From the NCBI GenBank assembly GCA_041487535.1, contig JBGPNM010000049.1, positions 1 through 9,359 of the forward strand: a DNA stretch of 9,359 nt, in the 5' to 3' direction. A model generated the notes under the pieces. The model was not told the DNA's origin and did not search any database. It saw only the letters and a program-made list of their open reading frames with translations. Position numbers and translations under genes: made by a program. This stretch comes from JANWHZ01 sp041487535. GTDB taxonomy: Bacteria > Patescibacteriota > Saccharimonadia > Saccharimonadales > UBA4665. This document shows, piece after piece, positions 1 through 5,335 of this stretch (position 1 is the stretch's first letter; every line of letters starts with the position of its first letter).

Positions 1-2331
1 ATGACCCCGCCGGGCGGCAGCGAGACTAGCCAGGTAGCTACATATTTCACGCCCGACTACAGCCTAACGACCTCCACCACCGCATACGACGGCATCTTTG
101 GCAACACGACCGCTACCACCAACTATGGCAGCAATCCAGAACTCGGCTTAGATACTACCAATACGGTTGACCCGAGCGGCCTCAACCTGACGACGAGCAA
201 GGCGTATGAGGCACCCGGCACCGGTTTCTTACGCCAAACCAGCCAGACTCTGCCCGGCGGCGGCACCACAATCTACGCCTATTACGCCGGCACCGACACA
301 GCAGCCAACCCCTGCGTTACCGGCAGTCCTGTGGCCTACCAGGCCGGCATGCTGCAAACCAAGACATACGCCAACGGCAAGACAGTAACCTACGTCTATG
401 ACGACGCCGGCAACGCCGTAGCGACGCAAACCAATACCGACGGCTGGGATTGCACCAGCTATGATGCCCGTGAGCGGGTAGTGCAAGAGGTCATCCCGGC
501 CTCCCTCGGCAGCGCTAGCCGCACCGTGACCTCCAACTACAACGTCAGCGGCAACCCGCTCGTCACCAGCACGACAGACAGCACCGGCACCGTGACGACC
601 ACCGCAGACCTGTTGGGCCGCACTACATACTATGTTGATATACTCGGAAATACGACCAGTACGTACTATGACAATATTGGGCGGATGACAGAGAAGGTCA
701 GCGACGGCCTTGGCGACGAGGTATTCAACTATGACGGCTACAACCGCCTTACACAGGTAGTACTGGGCGGGACGGTACTTGCTACAGCCACATACGACTC
801 GTACGGCAGGTTAGGCAATGTTAGCTATCCGACCGCGGGGTCGCTGGCTTTGGCCGCAGGGTATGATACCTTCAGCCGTAATAATCTGCTCACCTATACG
901 TTAGGAAATGGTACTTCCCAGCTTGCCGACAGTCAAACATTCAGTCAGTCTGGCAAGGTGGCGTCCGGTACGGATATGGGCACATCTGAATCCTATTCCT
1001 ACGACCATGCGGGCAGGCTCACATCGGCGACCATCGGCAACTACAACTACAGTTACGGCTTCGGGACGCCGACTGGTTGTTCCGGTTCATACAACGCTAA
1101 CGCCGCCAAGAACTCCAACCGTACTAGTATGACCGTTACCGTCGGCAGCACCCAGAAGACTACGAACTACTGTTACGACACCGCCGACCGGCTCATTTCA
1201 AGCTCCGACCCCAATGTGTCGAACGCCCAGTACGATGCCCACGGTAACATGACCAGCCTTGGCACTAATATTGCAGGTACGAGTGCCCATTCCATCTACC
1301 TGTACGACTCCTCCGACCGCAACTGGGGTTTGCAACAGAATGATGGCGAAAACTCAGTGTACTATACACGTGACGGGCTTGACCGCATCACTGCAAAGTA
1401 CGAAGACCACAACAACGCTACCATCAGCAGCTACTACTACGGCTTCACTGGTTCCGGAGACGCGCCAGACTTCGTCCGCACACCCGATTGGATCGTACAG
1501 GAACGCTATGTGACGCTGCCCGGCAATGTCGTACTCAGTATCCGCCCGACCCAGACCGGTAACGCCCAGAACGTTTTCTCTCTGCCCAACCTGCACGGCG
1601 ACGTCATGGCTACAACCGACAAAGCAGGCACCACTACCGGCCAGTTCACCTACGACCCGTTCGGCTCCCTCATCAACCCGGCCGCTACCAGCTTGCCGAC
1701 CACGTTCGTCAAGAACCCGGGAAGTAATACAGCGACGTTCCCGGACAATACGGTACCGACCACTGCTCAAACTGCATCAAGCCCAAATCCCTATGGTACG
1801 TCAATGGCCTATGAAGGTGAGCATGACAAATTGACTGAGACGAGCTTCTATGTAACCCCCATACAGATGGGAGCGAGAGTATACCTCCCAACCTTAGGTA
1901 GGTTCACGAGCATGGACACGGTGGATGGGGGGAATGACAATGGGTATGTGTATCCGGGGGATCCGGTCAATGGACAAGATCTGACAGGACAGTGGTGGGG
2001 GTGGAACATTAAGAATAGGGCTCGTTCCGTAATCGCAATGTTCGCATCTCAACGCGGACGGCAATCATCGCAGCCAAAGCAACTGTCCGATAATCAGCGA
2101 CGAGCGCTTGAGAAAAAACGAGCCGGCAAGCCACTAACACCTCAAGAGCGAAGATGGGCTAATGAGGGCGAACAAAAAGAAAAAACAAACGAAAAGCTGG
2201 GTGACATACGCCGACATAGGATTATCATACTTGGTGGAGCGGCTGGGGCTTCCCTTATGTTATGGTGGGCCCTCAAGCTGGCTAGCCCTGTTTGCGGACC
2301 GGCAGTGCCCGTTTGTGCAGTGGTATTCTAA
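1..2331 (+). CDS. RHS repeat polymorphic toxin, 3' part, with variable C-terminal tip
   Basis: The protein is a run of YD/RHS repeats (for example YDDAGN, YDNIGRMTE, YDSYGRL, YDHAGRL, YDTADRL, YDAHGN). In this family they build a shell around a C-terminal toxin used in contact-dependent competition. The core closes with GARVYLPTLGRF (residues 624-635) and NGQDLTGQ (about 658-664), the lineage form of the RHS-associated core end. The 113 residues after it (664-776) are the variable tip: a very basic, Arg/Lys/Gln-rich stretch (about 675-737), then a hydrophobic segment (about 740-760) and a Cys/Pro-rich tail with two cysteines. I do not recognise the tip family. Codon 1 lies at the window edge and the text there is repeat interior, so the true start and any secretion signal are probably upstream. 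A strongly initiated small gene follows within 15 nt, as expected for toxin-immunity pairs. Confidence 0.9.
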   Translation: MTPPGGSETSQVATYFTPDYSLTTSTTAYDGIFGNTTATTNYGSNPELGLDTTNTVDPSGLNLTTSKAYEAPGTGFLRQTSQTLPGGGTTIYAYYAGTDTAANPCVTGSPVAYQAGMLQTKTYANGKTVTYVYDDAGNAVATQTNTDGWDCTSYDARERVVQEVIPASLGSASRTVTSNYNVSGNPLVTSTTDSTGTVTTTADLLGRTTYYVDILGNTTSTYYDNIGRMTEKVSDGLGDEVFNYDGYNRLTQVVLGGTVLATATYDSYGRLGNVSYPTAGSLALAAGYDTFSRNNLLTYTLGNGTSQLADSQTFSQSGKVASGTDMGTSESYSYDHAGRLTSATIGNYNYSYGFGTPTGCSGSYNANAAKNSNRTSMTVTVGSTQKTTNYCYDTADRLISSSDPNVSNAQYDAHGNMTSLGTNIAGTSAHSIYLYDSSDRNWGLQQNDGENSVYYTRDGLDRITAKYEDHNNATISSYYYGFTGSGDAPDFVRTPDWIVQERYVTLPGNVVLSIRPTQTGNAQNVFSLPNLHGDVMATTDKAGTTTGQFTYDPFGSLINPAATSLPTTFVKNPGSNTATFPDNTVPTTAQTASSPNPYGTSMAYEGEHDKLTETSFYVTPIQMGARVYLPTLGRFTSMDTVDGGNDNGYVYPGDPVNGQDLTGQWWGWNIKNRARSVIAMFASQRGRQSSQPKQLSDNQRRALEKKRAGKPLTPQERRWANEGEQKEKTNEKLGDIRRHRIIILGGAAGASLMLWWALKLASPVCGPAVPVCAVVF
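1919..1974 (+). repeat. Core-end block shared with the orphan RHS tip
   Basis: This 56-nt block at the end of the RHS core matches 3529-3584 with five mismatches, including 23 identical bases at the start (1919-1941 and 3529-3551). It lies just before the point where the two proteins become unrelated. Such identity at the core/tip junction is what allows tip exchange by homologous recombination; that use is inferred. Confidence 0.75.
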
Positions 2332-2334
2332 AGA

Positions 2335-2340
2335 GGGAGG
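2335..2340 (+). promoter_or_regulatory. Strong ribosome binding site of the first immunity candidate
   Basis: GGGAGG lies five bases before ATG 2346 and only 3 nt after the RHS stop codon. It decides the start of the next gene: an in-frame upstream start at 2292 would lie inside the RHS tip and has no such site. Confidence 0.85.
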
Positions 2341-2345
2341 AAATA

Positions 2346-2888
2346 ATGTTGAACTTTAATATGTCACTGCCCGATGATGCTGCTAACCCGTATTCTGTAC
2401 CCGAGCTATTAAGACATGTGGCGAGAGAGCTGCGGATAAACCGCACACCATCCTATATAAGCAACGCCACTCTCACCGAGAGGTACTTCAGGGGGCTAGT
2501 GACAGATCGTACCGTTGAGAGTAAACCAAGTTTAAGCGTACAGGGATGGCGGCTTACAAAGAAAGAGATCAAAGAACATCAGGAAAATTACCAAGAGTTT
2601 GAAAGCAATCAGCTGTTGACCGCCCGACCTTTGCCTACTTTACTTCTGCAAAAACCAACATCAAAGTTGGGTATTGGAATGGGCGAACAAAGGCTTGCGA
2701 AGGCTGGGTATCCATCAAATGCAGCCGAGCTGCTTGAGCAAGTTGCGGAAACAATCGATAGTTTAGGTAGTGTCGAAGTTACTGATCTTGTTTATCACGA
2801 TTTTTCGGACGAAGATACACAGCAGCACCCTTTTGTACGCTTCTACTTCGTAGATTCTGAGGCGGTTGAGAAAATCTTTCACTACTAA
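2346..2888 (+). CDS. Putative immunity protein for the first RHS tip (unknown family)
   Basis: This gene encodes a 180-residue protein without signal peptide or membrane segment, so probably cytoplasmic. I do not recognise its family with confidence. The N-terminal part contains a helix-like stretch (SVPELLRHVARELR). The C-terminal half has a second one (AAELLEQVAETIDSLG), followed by a strand-rich end with EVTDLVYHDF and HPFVRFYFV. The role is inferred from position: it starts 14 nt after the RHS toxin stop, has a strong GGGAGG site, is single-domain, and is followed at once by a new cassette. Such genes normally neutralise the toxin tip encoded just upstream. Base composition is more AT-rich than the RHS core, as is common for exchangeable tip-immunity pairs. 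The ATG at 2346 was chosen over the upstream in-frame start at 2292 because of the ribosome binding site. Confidence 0.75.
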   Translation: MLNFNMSLPDDAANPYSVPELLRHVARELRINRTPSYISNATLTERYFRGLVTDRTVESKPSLSVQGWRLTKKEIKEHQENYQEFESNQLLTARPLPTLLLQKPTSKLGIGMGEQRLAKAGYPSNAAELLEQVAETIDSLGSVEVTDLVYHDFSDEDTQQHPFVRFYFVDSEAVEKIFHY

Positions 2889-2895
2889 CCTTAAG

Positions 2896-2931
2896 GCTAA
2901 CGAGGCCACATCAACAGATGGAACAATCGTG
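2896..2931 (+). repeat. Cassette-edge element, copy 1
   Basis: This copy begins GCTAACGAG, 7 nt after the immunity stop codon, and contains CAACAGAT followed by GGAACAATCGTG. It is the most diverged of four copies of a degenerate element with the form GCTAACRAG, 4-10 variable bases, YAACAGAT, then a short AT-rich tail. Function unknown. Confidence 0.5.
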
Positions 2932-2933
2932 GG

Positions 2934-2967
2934 GCTAACAAGGGGGCTAACAGATAGGTAAATTGTG
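2934..2967 (+). repeat. Cassette-edge element, copy 2
   Basis: GCTAACAAG and CTAACAGAT are here separated by only four bases, followed by AGGTAAATTGTG. The copy follows directly after copy 1, and its 3' half belongs to the 101-bp repeat at the head of the orphan RHS cassette. Confidence 0.6.
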
Positions 2968-3049
2968 AATAGCTACCCGCTGACACAGCCGCTACCTTCC
3001 GCTACAATCAAACCAGCATGCACCAAACATTTTCAACAGCTGACCGTCT
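2949..3049 (+). repeat. 101-bp cassette-head repeat, copy 1
   Basis: This stretch is identical to 4314-4414 except for two bases (3013 and 3022). It spans the promoter and the first codons of the orphan RHS tip. The next 85 bases (3050-3134 against 4415-4499) are still homologous but carry 13 differences, so the non-coding head is better conserved than the coding part behind it. Confidence 0.9.
2980..3008 (+). promoter_or_regulatory. Predicted sigma-70-type promoter of the orphan RHS tip
   Basis: CTGACA (2980-2985, five of six to the -35 consensus) and TACAAT (3003-3008, five of six to the -10 consensus) are separated by exactly 17 bases. Transcription would start near 3015, only about 3 nt before ATG 3018, giving an almost leaderless message. 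The same boxes at the same spacing occur in the second copy (4345-4373). Confidence 0.65.
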
Positions 3050-3989
3050 AACCTACCGCGAACACGACACCATAGCCGCCTGGACCTGGTCCCTGGCTGC
3101 CGCCTATGACTACGGCTACACTGACAGCAGTGACAGTCCCAGCTTTGTCCGTAATGACACTACCTGGAATATTATTGAAGAATACCTAAGCCTCCCCGGC
3201 GGTGTCCTATTGACCATTCCCGGCCAGAACACTCAAACCAGCAGCTACACCTTCAACCTCCCCAACATCCATGGCGACACCCTGCTGACAACAAACGGAG
3301 CAGGTACCAATACCAGCACCGGCACCGGTCCGGCCACCAGCTTCACCTACGATCCCTTTGGTAATCCAATCCCCGGCAGTACCAACCCAACCAACAGTGT
3401 CACCCCTGCATCCTACGCCTATGAAGGCAGCCACCAGAAGATAACCGAATCGCTCATCACCCTCAACCCCATGCAGATGGGTGCCAGGGTATACCTGCCA
3501 ACACTGGGACGGTTCACCAGCATGGATCCGGTGGATGGGGGGAATGACAATAGCTATGTGTATCCGGGGGATCCCATCAATGGGAGTGACTTAACTGGGC
3601 AGTGTTGGAGCCACTTTGGGTGGGCGTGCAGGACTGCAAATAAGGCGTACGGTTGGGCAAAGAATCCACACAATACCATAAATTTTGCCACTGCTACAGC
3701 CGCTGCATTCATTATTAATAGGTGCCTGCGCGGTCTATGCAGAACGACACAGGGAATGGCCGCTACTCTAGCAGCTCTGTTAATTCTGGATGGCGCTAGC
3801 ACGCAGGCACATATCTTGGCGGATCCCCGACATCAACATACAGCAGCGTATTGGTCGGATCAGTCCTTTCATTCAGTCACGAAAGGGCTCGTGTGTGGTG
3901 TAATGGTAGGAAAGGGCTGCGCAACGGGTCTGGTATTGCCTAAACAGGGAAGCATCCTATACAAAGTTTTTCAACGAGCGTTACTGTAG
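3018..3989 (+). CDS. Orphan RHS tip: late core section plus a different toxin tip
   Basis: This 323-residue protein keeps only the last part of an RHS core: TYREHD, YDYGYTDSSD, LPGGVLLTI, NLPNIHGD, FTYDPFGNP, then GARVYLPTLGRF (155-166) and DLTGQ (191-195). The tip (195-323) is unrelated to that of the first RHS gene. It has two hydrophobic stretches (about 221-235 and 247-260) and a C-terminal part with His/Trp/Ser (DPRHQHT, YWSDQSFHS) and several cysteines. I do not recognise the toxin family. The protein has no secretion signal and no full shell. It may be a silent cassette that recombines into the full gene upstream, or an independently expressed fragment; the good promoter 9 nt before ATG 3018 favours the latter. 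In the same frame a stop codon at 2970 blocks extension upstream. A gene for a small membrane protein follows 21 nt after the stop. Confidence 0.8.
   Translation: MHQTFSTADRLTYREHDTIAAWTWSLAAAYDYGYTDSSDSPSFVRNDTTWNIIEEYLSLPGGVLLTIPGQNTQTSSYTFNLPNIHGDTLLTTNGAGTNTSTGTGPATSFTYDPFGNPIPGSTNPTNSVTPASYAYEGSHQKITESLITLNPMQMGARVYLPTLGRFTSMDPVDGGNDNSYVYPGDPINGSDLTGQCWSHFGWACRTANKAYGWAKNPHNTINFATATAAAFIINRCLRGLCRTTQGMAATLAALLILDGASTQAHILADPRHQHTAAYWSDQSFHSVTKGLVCGVMVGKGCATGLVLPKQGSILYKVFQRALL
3529..3584 (+). repeat. Core-end block shared with the full RHS gene
   Basis: This is the partner of 1919-1974, with five mismatches in 56 nt. It covers the codons for the core end just before the variable tip. 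Confidence 0.75.
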
Positions 3990-4000
3990 AAAGGTTATTA

Positions 4001-4008
4001 GGAGGGGG
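4001..4008 (+). promoter_or_regulatory. Strong ribosome binding site of the second immunity candidate
   Basis: GGAGGGGG lies just upstream of two adjacent possible starts, GTG 4008 and ATG 4011. The GGAGG core is five bases before the ATG but only two before the GTG, which favours ATG 4011. Confidence 0.8.
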
Positions 4009-4010
4009 TG

Positions 4011-4283
4011 ATGATACGTAAATGCATATGCAGTGTTAAAGAAAAAGGAGATATTGAGGAAAGTGGGCTTGGTCTAGCGCTCGATATAGTAATAGATACA
4101 ATAGTTGTAGGGATAGTGTGGATAGGTTTTGGGAAACTCTGGGTAGCAGCACTAGTGGCGACCTTGTTGCTTGTAATTTTCGGCAGATATATATACTACA
4201 GAAGCAAGTCTCATAGTGCACCGTGTGCTTGGAGGCGAGCACTATTGGTAGTACTAAGCGTAGGCCAATACGTAACGTTTTAG
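4011..4283 (+). CDS. Small membrane protein, putative immunity for the orphan RHS tip
   Basis: This gene encodes a 90-residue protein with a charged N-terminus carrying two cysteines (CIC, residues 5-7). Two strongly hydrophobic segments follow (about 22-40, DIVIDTIVVGIVWIGFG, and about 43-63), then a basic loop and a third, shorter hydrophobic end (ALLVVLSVG). It is predicted to be an inner-membrane protein; I do not recognise the family. The assignment as immunity protein is by position: 21 nt after a toxin tip, strong ribosome binding site, and last gene before the next cassette edge. If correct, a membrane-bound immunity protein suggests that the toxin acts at the membrane, which fits the hydrophobic stretches in the tip. 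Confidence 0.6.
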   Translation: MIRKCICSVKEKGDIEESGLGLALDIVIDTIVVGIVWIGFGKLWVAALVATLLLVIFGRYIYYRSKSHSAPCAWRRALLVVLSVGQYVTF

Positions 4284-4293
4284 GGGAGTTCTA

Positions 4294-4332
4294 GCTAACA
4301 AGGTCCGTTCCCCAACAGATAGGTAAATTGTG
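4294..4332 (+). repeat. Cassette-edge element, copy 3
   Basis: GCTAACAAG and CAACAGAT are here separated by ten bases and followed by AGGTAAATTGTG, as in copy 2. It lies 10 nt after the second immunity stop codon. Confidence 0.6.
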
Positions 4333-4414
4333 AATAGCTACCCGCTGACACAGCCGCTACCTTCCGCTACAATCAAATCAGCATGCGCCAAACATTTTCA
4401 ACAGCTGACCGTCT
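4314..4414 (+). repeat. 101-bp cassette-head repeat, copy 2
   Basis: This is the partner of 2949-3049, with two mismatches at an offset of 1365 bases. Weaker homology continues to about 4499, where RHS similarity stops abruptly and the hicBA promoter region begins. Confidence 0.9.
4345..4373 (+). promoter_or_regulatory. Predicted promoter of the truncated third cassette
   Basis: The boxes are the same as in the first repeat copy: CTGACA (4345-4350), 17 bases, TACAAT (4368-4373), with ATG 4383 nine bases further. It would transcribe the 45-codon RHS remnant and could read on into hicBA. Confidence 0.55.
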
Positions 4415-4520
4415 GTCCTACCGCGAGCATGACAACATCGCCACTTGGAACTGGAGTCTGGCTGCCGCCTACGACTACGGCTACACTGACAGCAGTGGTG
4501 TCTTTGCACTGCGCACCTAA
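4383..4520 (+). pseudogene. Truncated head of a third RHS cassette
   Basis: A 45-codon reading frame starts at the same ATG as the orphan RHS tip and shares its first 38 or so codons (QTFSTADRLSYREHD, then YDYGYTDSS). It then leaves the RHS homology at about 4499 and stops after VFALRT. Most of the late core, the tip and any immunity gene are missing; the hicBA pair takes their place. Differences from the second cassette in the homologous part are largely synonymous or conservative, so the frame was probably under selection before it was broken. Confidence 0.75.
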
Positions 4521-4529
4521 CCCCGCCTA

Positions 4530-4538
4530 TGCTACAAT
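4530..4538 (+). promoter_or_regulatory. Extended -10 promoter of hicBA
   Basis: TGC-TACAAT forms an extended -10 (TGn plus a five-of-six hexamer at 4533-4538). The ATG at 4545 follows after six bases, so transcription would start at or beside the start codon. A -35 at normal spacing is not convincing; TTGCAC at 4504 is too far away (23 bases). Confidence 0.55.
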
Positions 4539-4544
4539 ACCCTC

Positions 4545-4754
4545 ATGAGTAATGTTTTCAGCATTATAGTAACCCAGGAAGACGACATGTTTGTCGCCGT
4601 TAATCCGGACACCGACATCGTCAGCCAGGGTGCAACGATTGACGAAGCCTTGGCTAATGTGCATGAAGCGCTAGAACTGTACCTTGAAGAAGCTGGCAAT
4701 TCGAGGGCCGCTGTTGTGCCTAAGCCAACTTTGCTGACAACTGTTACGGTCTAA
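4545..4754 (+). CDS. hicB: HicB family antitoxin
   Basis: The gene encodes 69 residues with the typical HicB N-terminal pattern: a first strand (NVFSIIVTQEDDMFVAVNPD), then SQGATIDEALANVHEALEL (about 27-45) and YLEE. In the family this partial RNase H-like fold binds and blocks the HicA toxin. The protein ends soon after this domain and lacks the C-terminal helix-turn-helix or ribbon-helix-helix of longer HicB proteins, so DNA binding and autoregulation are not evident. It is the first gene of a two-gene unit, with hicA following after 5 nt. No Shine-Dalgarno is visible; the -10 box six bases before ATG suggests leaderless translation. The pair sits inside the RHS locus between two broken RHS pieces. 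Confidence 0.88.
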   Translation: MSNVFSIIVTQEDDMFVAVNPDTDIVSQGATIDEALANVHEALELYLEEAGNSRAAVVPKPTLLTTVTV

Positions 4755-4759
4755 CCTCC

Positions 4760-4969
4760 ATGCCTCTGAGTGGAAAGCAGACGACTGCAATCCTCGCAAA
4801 CCATGGTTTTGTACAAGTACGGCAACGAGGCTCGCACGTGGTGCTTGTCAAACAAGAACCATCCGGCAAACGCATTGCGGTCGTGCCGATGCATAAGGAA
4901 CTCAGGAAGGGAACGCTGCGAAGCATTGCGAAACAAGCAAATATTAATCGGGATGAACTGGATGTATAA
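4760..4969 (+). CDS. hicA: HicA family mRNA interferase toxin
   Basis: This is a 69-residue protein of usual HicA length. It shows GKQTTAILANHGFVQVRQ, then G24-S25-H26 with the conserved active-site histidine, a central strand (KRIAVVPMH) and the C-terminal KGTLRSIAKQANI pattern. HicA proteins are double-stranded RNA-binding-fold ribonucleases that cleave mRNA and arrest growth unless bound by HicB. The gene starts 5 nt after hicB, without its own ribosome binding site (the preceding bases are ACCTCC), so it is probably translated by coupling. The antitoxin-first order is one of the two orders found in this family. RHS-derived DNA begins about 10 nt after its stop. Confidence 0.92.
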   Translation: MPLSGKQTTAILANHGFVQVRQRGSHVVLVKQEPSGKRIAVVPMHKELRKGTLRSIAKQANINRDELDV

Positions 4970-4979
4970 GTTTTGTGGC

Positions 4980-5147
4980 TACAACACCGCCGACCAGCTG
5001 GTCAGCAGCAGCGACCCCGCAGCCAACGGCGCCCAGTACGACCCTCACGGCAACACAACTATCCTCGGCACGAACAGCACACCCCTCCGCCTCTCCTACG
5101 ACTCCAGTGACCGCAACTGGGGTCTAGTCCAATACGAGGGGGGCTAA
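4980..5147 (+). pseudogene. RHS core fragment, earlier section
   Basis: The translation YNTADQL, SSSDP, YDPHGN, YDSSDRNWGL, YEGG aligns with nt 1174-1350 of the large RHS gene (YDTADRL, SSSDP, YDAHGN, YDSSDRNWGL). It has no start of its own: the frame upstream runs through hicA out of frame. Its stop codon (TAA, 5145-5147) lies inside cassette-edge element copy 4. In a full RHS protein this section comes before the section kept at 4383, so the two pieces around hicBA are in permuted order rather than being one gene split by an insertion. Confidence 0.8.
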
Positions 5148-5179
5148 CAAGACTGTCTTCTAACAGATTGAACATTGCG
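5143..5179 (+). repeat. Cassette-edge element, copy 4
   Basis: GCTAACAAG and CTAACAGAT, eight bases apart, are followed by TGAACATTGCG, close to the tail of copy 1. The copy marks the 3' limit of RHS-derived DNA in the window. Confidence 0.55.
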
Positions 5180-5335
5180 CCAGTTTCCATCTATGGCGGT
5201 AACGACCGGGGGTTAGGGATTGTCCTCTGACAGCGGACGTAAATGTAATGTCGTCCCGTATGCCCTATCTGCAACGTGTTGAACCTTGTCTAGCTGTGCC
5301 CGGTAGATACGGTGTCGCATGATACCCTAGAGTAT
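5148..5335. other. Intergenic stretch between the RHS locus and the repair operon
   Basis: After element copy 4, I see no gene, tRNA or convincing terminator here. A weak -10-like TACCCT (5323-5328) lies seven bases before the endonuclease Q start and would fit the leaderless pattern of other genes in the window, but there is no matching -35. Confidence 0.4.

Noticed and set aside
2292..2345. An upstream in-frame start for immunity candidate 1
   Set aside because: It lies inside the RHS tip and lacks a ribosome binding site, while ATG 2346 has GGGAGG at ideal distance.
2931..2953. Tandem GGGGCTAACA repeats considered as the beginning of a CRISPR-like or larger tandem array
   Set aside because: There are only two close copies without regular spacers; they are explained by neighbouring cassette-edge elements.
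4504..4538. TTGCAC at 4504 as the -35 box of the hicBA promoter
   Set aside because: It is 23 bases from the -10 box, too far for a sigma-70-type promoter; the extended -10 is the better explanation.
4330..4548. A 72-codon open frame from GTG 4330
   Set aside because: It reads the cassette-head repeat and RHS remnant in the wrong frame; the RHS-like residues are in the frame of ATG 4383.
4770..5147. A 125-codon open frame running through hicA into RHS sequence
   Set aside because: Its first half is an out-of-frame reading of hicA; only the part from about 4980 resembles a real protein (RHS), so only that part is annotated, as a fragment.
5312..5335. An in-frame GTG at 5312 that would extend the endonuclease Q protein by eight residues
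   Set aside because: No ribosome binding site or promoter fits it, and EndoQ proteins normally begin only a few residues before the DLHxHSxYSRA motif, as ATG 5336 does.
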